Assembly: GCA_005888435.1 (NCBI GenBank)
Contig: VAXO01000022.1
Location: 1 to 42,513 of the forward strand
Direction of reading: 5' to 3'
Source: Actinomycetota bacterium
Lineage (GTDB): Bacteria; Actinomycetota; Thermoleophilia; Gaiellales; Gaiellaceae
Length of the DNA stretch: 42,513 nucleotides
Under the pieces are notes generated by a model. The model saw only the letters and a program-made list of their open reading frames with translations. It was not told the origin of the DNA and did no database searches. Positions 1 to 6,867 of this stretch are shown here, in pieces. Both the position numbers and the translations under genes were made by a program. Every line of letters begins with the position of its first letter. Position 1 is the stretch's first letter.

Positions 1-970
1 CTTCCCAGCGGCGCGAGTGGCCGTCGCGGATGACGAATCCCACGAACACGGCCGCGGCGCCCATGGCGATCAGCTCCACCGGTCGGAAAGCCAGCGTCAG
101 GGGATGTGCGAATGCGAACGAGAGCAGCAGCACGACCGGGACGACGAAGAGCCCGACCTGAGCGCTCGACGTGATCGCGATCTGCGTCGCTAGCTTCATC
201 TTCCCCCGGTTAGCGATCACGACCGCGCCGCCGTGCTCGGCCGCGTTCCCGACGACCGCGACGATCACGAAGGCGATGAAGAACTGCGAAAGGCCGGCCG
301 CTTTGGCGAAGTCCTGCAGCGAGTGGACGAGGATCTCGCTGGTGACGGCGGTGGCCGCGGTCGCCAGGCCGAGTGCGAGCAGCGAGGCACGCATGCTCCA
401 GCCGGGGTTGCCGGGCTCCTCGTCGCGCTCGCGCCGGCGAATGCCGAGGATCGTGACGAAGAGGTAGAGCGCGAGCAGCGCGATCGCGGGCACGATGCTC
501 AGGAGCGCGAGCGAGTGGCGGTTCGGGTCGCCGTGGAAGCCGGGGATCGACGGGATCAGCAGCAGCACGACGGCGGCGGCGACCAGGCCGAGCTGCGCGA
601 GCAGCGAGCGGCGCTGCAGCTGCGAGTGGTCGGGGCCGACGATCATCGCGGCGCCGAGCACCAGCAGGATGTTCGATACGACGCTACCCGCGAGCGAGCC
701 GCGGACGACGTCCGGCAGATTGTCGGCGATGGCGATCAACGCAATGATCACTTCCGGCGCGTTGCCGAAGCTCGCGTTGAGCAGGCCGCCGATCCGCGCA
801 CCGGTGTGCTCGCCCGCATGCTCGGTTGCCTCGCCGATCAGCCAGGCGAGCGGAATGAGCGACAGCGCCGAGAGGACGAACAGCGTGACCTTGCCCGGGT
901 GGGCAACGGCGTCGAGGATCCAGGTGGCAGGCGCAACGGCAAGCGAGGCCCAGAGGATTCGTCGCGCCAC
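1..970 (-). CDS. cax: Calcium/proton antiporter (CaCA/Cax family), 3' end cut by window edge
   Basis: Integral membrane cation/H+ exchanger that would expel or sequester Ca2+ using the proton gradient. Read on the minus strand, the frame is open for 323 codons from a GTG at 970 to the window edge, so the C-terminus is missing. Both alpha repeats of the family are visible: FGNAPE at about residues 68-73 and GNAAEH at about 241-246. Each sits in a hydrophobic segment, with further membrane helices around them and a charged loop (RRRERDEE) between the two halves. The GTG start was chosen because a TAAGCT -10 element lies 9 nt upstream and no Shine-Dalgarno sequence is present. It is divergent from the Cys-rich gene at 998. 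The family call is strong; the exact ion specificity is inferred. Confidence 0.9.
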   Translation of the reverse strand, partial: MARRILWASLAVAPATWILDAVAHPGKVTLFVLSALSLIPLAWLIGEATEHAGEHTGARIGGLLNASFGNAPEVIIALIAIADNLPDVVRGSLAGSVVSNILLVLGAAMIVGPDHSQLQRRSLLAQLGLVAAAVVLLLIPSIPGFHGDPNRHSLALLSIVPAIALLALYLFVTILGIRRRERDEEPGNPGWSMRASLLALGLATAATAVTSEILVHSLQDFAKAAGLSQFFIAFVIVAVVGNAAEHGGAVVIANRGKMKLATQIAITSSAQVGLFVVPVVLLLSFAFAHPLTLAFRPVELIAMGAAAVFVGFVIRDGHSRRWE

Positions 971-978
971 GCCGGCCC

Positions 979-989
979 TAGCTTATAGA
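979..989. promoter_or_regulatory. Symmetric divergent -10 region for cax and the Cys-rich gene
   Basis: The sequence TAGCTTATAGA reads as TAAGCT on the minus strand, 9 nt before the cax GTG, and as TATAGA on the plus strand, 8 nt before the ATG at 998. Only 27 bp separate the two start codons, so both genes are probably transcribed from this spot with almost no leader. Inferred from sequence only. Confidence 0.5.
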
Positions 990-997
990 GCAGCGCG

Positions 998-1462
998 ATG
1001 TCAAGTCTTGCGCCGCGCGGTTTTGGGCATGAAAATTCCGTCATGACGCAACCAGCGCACGGCGCCGCACCGGCGACCGAGCTTCCGCTCCGGCCGCAGG
1101 ACGAGCTCGAGTGCCGGCGCTGCGAGGTTCACTGCGACAAGGTCGTATACCCATCCGCGTGCATCGATCGCGCGTGTCCGTTCCTGTACGCGTTCCAGGA
1201 GTTCGGGCACACCTACATCGGCTGCATGCAGAAGGTGTACGGCGTCGAGATCGACCTGGAGATGCTCCGCGAGGCGGAGGCCCACCGGGAGGGTTTTGGC
1301 GCGATGCGGGCGACCCGTGCGCCGCTCCCGATGTGCCGGGTCGAGATCGAGGAGTGCTTCGGCAGCGAGCGCTCCGGCGACATCGGCTGCGTCAACCCGG
1401 AGTTCCACGAGCTCCCCGTCGGCAGGCCGACCTTCAAGGTCTTCGCTCAGCTAACGGACTGA
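998..1462 (+). CDS. Cysteine-rich protein of unknown function
   Basis: 154 residues with nine cysteines (about residues 39, 42, 46, 55, 60, 76, 113, 120, 131), beginning with a CxxCxxxC cluster. There is no signal peptide or membrane segment, so it is probably cytosolic and may bind a metal or an Fe-S cluster. I do not recognise the family. The ATG at 998 lies 8 nt after a TATAGA -10, fitting a leaderless start. An internal ATG at 1043 (residue 16) is an alternative and would keep every cysteine. The last 29 bp overlap the convergent MFS gene. Confidence 0.7.
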   Translation: MSSLAPRGFGHENSVMTQPAHGAAPATELPLRPQDELECRRCEVHCDKVVYPSACIDRACPFLYAFQEFGHTYIGCMQKVYGVEIDLEMLREAEAHREGFGAMRATRAPLPMCRVEIEECFGSERSGDIGCVNPEFHELPVGRPTFKVFAQLTD

Positions 1463-2606
1463 GTAACACGTAGCCGATCAGGGGGCTCACCGCGGCGAGC
1501 CCGAACGCCAGCCGCCACGATGCGTGGTGAACGATTGCGGCGAACGCGATCGGAGCGACGATCCCGCCGGCCGCGAGGAAGGTCTGCTGGAGTCCGATGG
1601 CGGCGCCGCTGCGCGCGCGTCCGGCCGTTTCGGCGGTCGCGGTGAACGACAGGCCGTTCCAGGACAAGCCGAAGGTCGCCGCGACGATGAGTGCCGGCAC
1701 GACGATCCACGTGGACGCGTCGAGGAGCACGGTCGTGACGGCGACGGAGATGGCGATCCCCAGCCCGACGCGTCGCAGCGGCACGATCCGCATGCGAATC
1801 CGGTCCGACCAGCGCCCGAGCGCGATGCGTGAGATCCCTCCCAGCACCTGGGTGACGGCCAGGGCCGCCGCGGCGACCGCGGTCGAGACGCCGCGATGGT
1901 CGTGCAGGAAGAGCACGAAGAAGCCGAGCAGGCTGAGTTGTGTCGTTACAAAGAACGTGCTGCCGACGCAGATCAGCCACACGCGCGGGTCGCGCAACGG
2001 ACGCGCGAGCGCGGACTGGTCGTCGGTCGGCTCGACACGGATGAACACGAAGGCGACGATCGCGCCGACCAGCGACGCGCCCGCGAGCCCGAGGAAAGCC
2101 GCGCGCAAGCTGACGCGCTGCTCGAGCAGCGGCAGCGCAACCGCCCCGATTGCGCCGCCGAGCGGAACGGCCATCTGGCGAATCCCGAGCGCGAGGCCGC
2201 GCTCCTCCTGACGGAACCACGCCATCACCGCGCGTCCGGTCGCAGAGTTCACGCCGGCGGCCACTCCTCCGGCGACCGCGAGCGCAACGACGAGGATGCC
2301 GAATGACGAAGCGTACGCCGCCCAGACGAGCGCGGCGCTTGCGCAGGCAAGGCCGATGGCCATCACGAGCCGCTCACCGATGCGGTCCGCGACGAGGCCC
2401 CACGCGAGGAGCGTCGGCACAGACCCGAGAAAGCTCGCCGCAAGGACGACGCCGGTCTGCGTCAGCGTGAGGCCGAAGTCGCGCCGGATCGCCGGTGCGA
2501 TCGCGGGCAGCCCGAGGCCGGTCACCGCATACGCCGCCTGCGCGCACACGCCGGCCGACAGAACGGTCCAGCGGTAGCTACGAGGTCGCGCGGGCGTGGA
2601 CGTCAC
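1434..2606 (-). CDS. Major facilitator superfamily transporter
   Basis: 390 residues with about twelve hydrophobic segments. The MFS loop motif between helices 2 and 3 is recognisable as WGLVADRIGER (about residues 69-79), and a similar element, GRWSDRIRMR, follows helix 8. It acts in the cytoplasmic membrane as a secondary transporter; the substrate cannot be read from sequence. Its ATG lies inside the end of the endonuclease IV gene (29-bp overlap, same strand), so the two are co-transcribed and probably translationally coupled. Its own 3' end overlaps the convergent Cys-rich gene. Confidence 0.9.
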   Translation of the reverse strand: MTSTPARPRSYRWTVLSAGVCAQAAYAVTGLGLPAIAPAIRRDFGLTLTQTGVVLAASFLGSVPTLLAWGLVADRIGERLVMAIGLACASAALVWAAYASSFGILVVALAVAGGVAAGVNSATGRAVMAWFRQEERGLALGIRQMAVPLGGAIGAVALPLLEQRVSLRAAFLGLAGASLVGAIVAFVFIRVEPTDDQSALARPLRDPRVWLICVGSTFFVTTQLSLLGFFVLFLHDHRGVSTAVAAAALAVTQVLGGISRIALGRWSDRIRMRIVPLRRVGLGIAISVAVTTVLLDASTWIVVPALIVAATFGLSWNGLSFTATAETAGRARSGAAIGLQQTFLAAGGIVAPIAFAAIVHHASWRLAFGLAAVSPLIGYVLLSPLAERRP

Positions 2607-3420
2607 GCAACTTCTGGATCTCCTCGGCGTTGGGCCCGTGCCCGTCCGCGCCCGGAACCTCCAGCACGACCGGCAGCTTCTGCACTTTCGGATTCGCGAG
2701 GAAGACTCCGAGGCCCTCGCCCATCAGCCCGTCGCCGATGTTGTCGTGGCGGTCAAGGTTCGAGCCCAGCGGGGCCTTCGCATCGTTCGCGTGCAGCATG
2801 CGCAGCCGATCCAGGCCGATCCGCTCGTCGACCTCGCGCAGCGCTCCGTCCCACGCCTGCTCGTCGGTGACGTCCACACCCGAGACGTAGAGGTGACAGG
2901 AGTCGAGGCAGATGCCGAGCCGCTCGTGCCGCCCGAGCCCGTCGAAGAGAACGGCGAGCTCGTCGACAGAGCGCCCGATCGTCCCACCGGCCCCAGCGGA
3001 GTTCTCCATCAGGAGCCACGTGCGCTCGTTGCAGCGCTCGAGCACCTGCTCGAGCGCCGGCACCGCCCGCTCGAGCCCGGCCTCGAAACCCGCGCCGAGA
3101 TGCGACCCGACGTGGAAGACCACCCCGTCCGCGTCGATCGCGCAGGCGGCATCGACGGTGGAGCGCATGGTGTCGACGCTCTTCCGGTAGATCTCATCGT
3201 CGGGGGCCGCGAGGTTGACGAGATAGAGACCGTGCACGAGCGCCGGCATGCCCAGCTCATCGCGCCTGGTGCGGAACGCCTCCAAATCTTTCGGATCGTG
3301 ATTCGGGAAACGCCATGTCCGCGGGCTCTGCACGAAAAGCTGGACGCAGTCGGCGTTCATCGCCTCCGCCTTGTCGAGCGACTTCTTGATCCCACCGGAG
3401 CAATGAGCACCGAACAACAC
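2578..3420 (-). CDS. nfo: Endonuclease IV (AP endonuclease, deoxyribonuclease IV)
   Basis: 280-residue TIM-barrel enzyme that cleaves DNA 5' of abasic sites in base-excision repair. All nine zinc ligands of the Escherichia coli enzyme have counterparts: H63, H103, E139, D173, H176, H210, D223, H225 and E254, in the contexts VHGLY, FHVGSH, LMEN, CLDSCH, LHAND, RHDNIG and LEVPG. Length is normal for the family. The GTG start is preceded by TAGGAT with a 6-nt gap and no Shine-Dalgarno, suggesting a leaderless message. It heads a two-gene unit with the MFS gene and diverges from gltX. Confidence 0.96.
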   Translation of the reverse strand: MLFGAHCSGGIKKSLDKAEAMNADCVQLFVQSPRTWRFPNHDPKDLEAFRTRRDELGMPALVHGLYLVNLAAPDDEIYRKSVDTMRSTVDAACAIDADGVVFHVGSHLGAGFEAGLERAVPALEQVLERCNERTWLLMENSAGAGGTIGRSVDELAVLFDGLGRHERLGICLDSCHLYVSGVDVTDEQAWDGALREVDERIGLDRLRMLHANDAKAPLGSNLDRHDNIGDGLMGEGLGVFLANPKVQKLPVVLEVPGADGHGPNAEEIQKLRDVHARATS

Positions 3421-3426
3421 GTGACG

Positions 3427-3432
3427 ATCCTA
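3427..3432 (-). promoter_or_regulatory. -10 element for nfo
   Basis: TAGGAT on the minus strand, 6 nt before the nfo GTG. Position and hexamer match the leaderless promoter pattern seen repeatedly in this window. Confidence 0.5.
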
Positions 3433-3522
3433 TGTAGACGAGCCGCAGCTAAAACGCTTGGCCCACGACCCCGCCCGCGCCGGCTCTGCCCACGCGCGTT
3501 GCCCGCGCAGCGGCCAACCTCG

Positions 3523-3552
3523 ATGTCCGAAAGCGTCTAGCTTTTCGGACAT
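3523..3552 (+). promoter_or_regulatory. Inverted repeat enclosing the gltX -10 and start codon (candidate operator)
   Basis: Left arm ATGTCCGAAA (3523-3532) and right arm TTTCGGACAT (3543-3552) are perfect inverted copies of 10 bp with a 10-nt centre. The centre and inner right arm contain TAGCTT (3538-3543), 7 nt before the gltX ATG at 3551, and the right arm includes the first two bases of that ATG. Since the mRNA is probably leaderless, this looks more like a protein operator at the promoter than an RNA hairpin. A five-codon frame (ATG at 3523 to TAG at 3538) also lies in the left half. Confidence 0.55.
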
Positions 3553-4810
3553 GGTCAGAGTTCGGATGGCTCCTTCGCCGACGGGGTTCCTCCACATCGG
3601 GAACGTTCGGACGGCGCTCTTCAATTGGCTGTTCGCCCGCCATCATGGCGGCGAGTTCAAGCTGCGGATCGAGAACACCGACACGAGCCGGGAGGTCGTC
3701 GCGGCGACGGAGCAGATCCAGGAGTCGCTGCGCTGGCTCGGGCTCGAGTGGGATGGCGACGTCACGTTCCAGCTCGACCGGATGGCCGACTGCGCCGCGC
3801 TCGCGCGGCAGCTCGTCGAGGAAGGGAAGGCGTACGAGGACGAGGGGGCCACCCGCTTCCGCATGCCCGACGAGGGGGTGACGGCGTGGGACGACGCCGT
3901 TCGCGGCCGGGTCGAGTTTCCGAACGAGAAGCTCGAGGATCTTGTGCTCGTCCGCTCGGACGGACGTCCGACCTACAACTTTGCATCGCCGATGGAGGAC
4001 GTGTGGGACGGGATCACGCACGTCATCCGCGGCGAGGATCACATCTCGAACACGCCCAAGCAGATCAACCTGATTCGCGCCGTCGGCGCCGAGCCGCCTC
4101 GGTATGCGCACGTGTCGCACGTGCTCGGCGCAGACGGGAAGAGTCTCTCGAAGCGACACGGGTCGGTGACGGTCGACGACTTCCGCCATCAGGGCTATTA
4201 CGCGCCGGCGCTTGTCAACTTCCTGGCGTTGCTCGGCTGGAGCTACGACGACAAGACGACGATCATGTCGCGCGACGAGCTCGTCGGACGCTTCGACCTC
4301 GAGCGGGTGGTGCCGAGCCCTGCGACCTTCGACTACCAGAAGCTCGATTGGCTGAACGGCGTTTATCTCCGGGCGCTTTCCCGGGACGACTATGCGGAGG
4401 AGCTCGTGCGCTACCTGCGCGAGACTGGGCACGACTGGGACGAGGAGCTCGTGCGTCGCAGTGTCCCGATCGTGCAGGAGAAGATCGAGCGGTTCGGCCA
4501 GTACCCCGACTTCGCCGGCTTCCTCTTCCGCGACGTGCACCCCGAGCCGGTGTTGCTGGGTGGACGGGAGGCGGTCGTCGAGGCCGCGCGCGACGCGCTG
4601 GCAGAGGTCGAGCCTTTCCGGGCCGAGCCGATTGAAGCCGCGCTGCGCGGGCTCGCCGAGAAGCTGGAGCTTTCCCCGCGCAAGGCGTTCGAGCCGATCC
4701 GCGTCGCGGTCACGGGTTCGAAGGTGTCACCGGGGCTCTTCGAGAGCCTCGAGCTCCTCGGGAAGGACGAGACGCTCCGCCGTCTTACTGCTGCCGTCGC
4801 AGTGGCCTAG
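3551..4810 (+). CDS. gltX: Glutamyl-tRNA synthetase, short form
   Basis: 419-residue class I synthetase that loads glutamate on tRNA-Glu and, if non-discriminating, on tRNA-Gln. The HIGH-type motif PSPTGFLHIGN is at residues 8-18 and the KMSKS-type SLSKR at 198-202; NTPKQIN and GEDHISNTP also fit the family. The enzyme is shorter than the usual 460-490 residues: after AYEDEG (94-99) it runs directly into TRFRMPDEG. The roughly 35-residue segment that in E. coli carries the Cys/His zinc site in the acceptor-binding domain is absent, and the frame is clean. The open frame extends upstream to 3458, but only the ATG at 3551 starts at the conserved N-terminus; it follows a TAGCTT -10 by 7 nt. Confidence 0.95.
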   Translation: MVRVRMAPSPTGFLHIGNVRTALFNWLFARHHGGEFKLRIENTDTSREVVAATEQIQESLRWLGLEWDGDVTFQLDRMADCAALARQLVEEGKAYEDEGATRFRMPDEGVTAWDDAVRGRVEFPNEKLEDLVLVRSDGRPTYNFASPMEDVWDGITHVIRGEDHISNTPKQINLIRAVGAEPPRYAHVSHVLGADGKSLSKRHGSVTVDDFRHQGYYAPALVNFLALLGWSYDDKTTIMSRDELVGRFDLERVVPSPATFDYQKLDWLNGVYLRALSRDDYAEELVRYLRETGHDWDEELVRRSVPIVQEKIERFGQYPDFAGFLFRDVHPEPVLLGGREAVVEAARDALAEVEPFRAEPIEAALRGLAEKLELSPRKAFEPIRVAVTGSKVSPGLFESLELLGKDETLRRLTAAVAVA

Positions 4811-4811
4811 G

Positions 4812-4828
4812 TGGACCCAACGGGTCCA
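4812..4828 (+). terminator. Hairpin just after gltX
   Basis: TGGACCC, AAC loop, GGGTCCA: a perfect 7-bp stem starting 2 nt after the gltX stop. There is no T-run, so it may be a weak intrinsic terminator or only an RNA-end stabiliser. The rest of 4829-4977 holds an AT-rich patch around 4925-4948 and no gene. Confidence 0.45.
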
Positions 4829-4977
4829 GCCGCCGCTGGAAGGCGAGCCAGGCGCGGCGCCGGAACTGCGGCGTCGGCCGCGGAAGGCTCGGGCGGAGAA
4901 AGGCGTCCTCGGAGTGTCGCCTCTGAATTCTCATTTTCAAATAATAAACGGCCGGGGAAGGGATCGAGATACGGGGC

Positions 4978-4983
4978 TAGACT
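4978..4983 (+). promoter_or_regulatory. -10 element for the response regulator gene
   Basis: TAGACT followed by 10 nt and the GTG at 4994. The same TAGACT-10 nt-GTG arrangement recurs before the MBL gene at 36219. No Shine-Dalgarno sequence lies between. Confidence 0.5.
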
Positions 4984-4993
4984 CGGCGTCCTG

Positions 4994-5344
4994 GTGCCCT
5001 CGAACGGCCACACTGTCCTCGTCGTCGACGACGATGCGTCGATTCGGCTCCTCTGTCGGCTCAACCTCGAGCTCGAGAGCTGGCAGGTGCTAGAGGCCGG
5101 GACGCTGACCGAGGCGCGCGCGCTGCTCGACGCCAACCGCGTCGACGTCGTGGTGCTCGACGTGCACGTGGGCTCCGGCAACGGCCTCGAGTTCCTGCAG
5201 GAGCTTCGGCGCGACCGGCCTCACTTGAAGGTGGCGATGCTGACCGGCTCGGAGAACGTCGGCGACGTGGGTAGCGACGGCATCATCCCGAAGCCGTTCA
5301 CGATCGAGCAGCTCACGTCGACCGTTGCGAAGCTCGCCGGATAG
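4994..5344 (+). CDS. Single-domain response regulator (CheY-like receiver)
   Basis: 116 residues forming one receiver domain and nothing else, so it signals by protein-protein contact rather than by binding DNA. The acidic cluster D12-D14, phospho-acceptor D56 (VVVLDVH), conserved T84 (MLTGS) and K100 (PKPF) are all present. The open frame extends upstream to 4811, but that part is low-complexity. The GTG at 4994 begins right before the first beta-strand and is preceded by a good -10. No histidine kinase is in the window. The next gene starts 10 bp after its stop. Confidence 0.85.
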   Translation: MPSNGHTVLVVDDDASIRLLCRLNLELESWQVLEAGTLTEARALLDANRVDVVVLDVHVGSGNGLEFLQELRRDRPHLKVAMLTGSENVGDVGSDGIIPKPFTIEQLTSTVAKLAG

Positions 5345-5347
5345 AGT
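5342..5347 (+). promoter_or_regulatory. -10 element built on the response regulator's stop codon
   Basis: TAGAGT: its first three bases are the TAG stop of the response regulator gene. It lies 7 nt before the GTG at 5355 and supports that start over an in-frame TTG at 5325. Confidence 0.5.
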
Positions 5348-5354
5348 CTTCTCG

Positions 5355-6866
5355 GTGTCGACGACGGCGGTCCGCAGCGCCGCGGAGTTCGAGGAACAGC
5401 TCCAGCGGTATCTCTACGAACGCTCCGAAGAGGGCCGCGCGGTCCGCGTAGGGGAGAAGGAAGTCTCAGAGCAGGCAGCCATCGTCGCCCGTTACGCCGA
5501 CCTCTTCAGTCGCGAGCAGCTCGAGGCAATGCGCGAGGAGGAGGAGCAGGCGAGCGACGGCGACCGGCGCGAGTGGCTCTACCGGCTGCGCAAGACGTGC
5601 GAGGGCGGTCTCGTCGCCGCCGAGCTGGCGGAGCGCGACGACGAGCTCGAGAACGCCCTGCTGGCCGCACGCGTGACCTTCAAGGGCGAGGAGCTACCGT
5701 TGCGCACGGCGCTCGCGCAGCTCTCTGTCATCCCCGACTACAGAGACCGTGACGAGCTCGGCGAGCTCTACAGGCAGAGGTCGGCCGAGTTCAACGAGCA
5801 GCGGCTCGACCTGCTGCGCGCATACGAGGAGCTCGAGGCCGACCTGAGCGAGGAGCCCGATCCGGTCGCGCGCAACGAGGAGGAGAAGCAGATCTCGCTG
5901 CGCGAGCTCGAGTCGGTGCTCGTGGCCGCGAGCGACCAGATCGAGGCGGCGTTCATCGAGCTACGCGAGAGGTGGTTCGAGCGGCTGCTCGGCCCGGACC
6001 GCGAGCCGCAGCCGTCCTCCGCGCACATGGGCTACGTGCGACGGCTGTCCCCCCTCGACGCGACGTACACGAAGGATCGTGCCACCGAGGTGTGCCTGCA
6101 GACGCTCTCGGCGCTCGGTTTCGACCTCGCGTCGGACACCAACATCAAGCTCGATCTCGACGACCGTCCGCAGAAGTCGCCGCGTGCGTGCGTGATCGCG
6201 TCCGATCCGCCCAAGGTCGTGCACCTGATCACGCGGGCGCAGGGCGGCCTGCACGACTACCAGGCGTTCATGCACGAAGCCGGCCACGCGCTCCACTACG
6301 CCGGTGTCGATCCCAAGCTGCCGTACACCTTCCGTCGCATCTCGCGCGACCACGCCCTGACGGAGATCTACTCCTACATCTGCGAGGCGATCACGCGCGA
6401 GCCGGGCTGGCACGCCGAGTACTTCGGTCTCTCCGAGGAAGAGGCGCGCACGAACGCCCAGGCGACGACGTTCCTCGAGGCGCTCCTCTTCCGCCGCTAC
6501 ACCGCGAAACTGCGGTTCGAGCTCGGCTTCTGGTCCGCATTCGAGCAGGCCGGGACGACCAGCGACGACTACGCCGAGAAGCTGACGGCGGCGACCGGAG
6601 TCCGCTACCCGAGCGACGGCCACCTCGCCGACATGGATGCCGGCTTCTATTCAGCCGACTACCTCCGCGCGTGGATCCGACATGCGCAGTTACGCGCGCA
6701 CCTGATCGCTGAGGTCGGCGACGACTGGTGGCGCAGCGAGCAGACCGGCGAGCTGCTGCGCGAGCTGTTCGCCGAGGGGACGAAGCCGTCGAGCGAGGAA
6801 ATCGCCGCCCGCCTCGGCTACCAGCCGTACGACACGACGCCGCTGATCAACGAATTGCTCGCCTGA
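5355..6866 (+). CDS. M3-like zinc oligopeptidase/carboxypeptidase
   Basis: 503-residue cytosolic metallopeptidase of the gluzincin type. The HExxH zinc motif is MHEAGHALH (H307, E308, H311), with a downstream glutamate in HALTEIYSY (about E337) as the likely third ligand. The N-terminal 200 residues are highly charged and helical, as in the M3 oligopeptidase and Taq carboxypeptidase groups. It would trim peptides from the cytosol. The GTG at 5355 is preferred because of the -10 at 5342. It is followed after 1 nt by the M14 peptidase gene, so the two peptidases form one operon. Subfamily assignment is uncertain. Confidence 0.85.
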   Translation: MSTTAVRSAAEFEEQLQRYLYERSEEGRAVRVGEKEVSEQAAIVARYADLFSREQLEAMREEEEQASDGDRREWLYRLRKTCEGGLVAAELAERDDELENALLAARVTFKGEELPLRTALAQLSVIPDYRDRDELGELYRQRSAEFNEQRLDLLRAYEELEADLSEEPDPVARNEEEKQISLRELESVLVAASDQIEAAFIELRERWFERLLGPDREPQPSSAHMGYVRRLSPLDATYTKDRATEVCLQTLSALGFDLASDTNIKLDLDDRPQKSPRACVIASDPPKVVHLITRAQGGLHDYQAFMHEAGHALHYAGVDPKLPYTFRRISRDHALTEIYSYICEAITREPGWHAEYFGLSEEEARTNAQATTFLEALLFRRYTAKLRFELGFWSAFEQAGTTSDDYAEKLTAATGVRYPSDGHLADMDAGFYSADYLRAWIRHAQLRAHLIAEVGDDWWRSEQTGELLRELFAEGTKPSSEEIAARLGYQPYDTTPLINELLA

Positions 6867-6867
6867 G

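Noticed and set aside
233-988. 251-codon plus-strand frame opposite cax
   Set aside because: Shadow; the minus strand encodes both Cax signature repeats.
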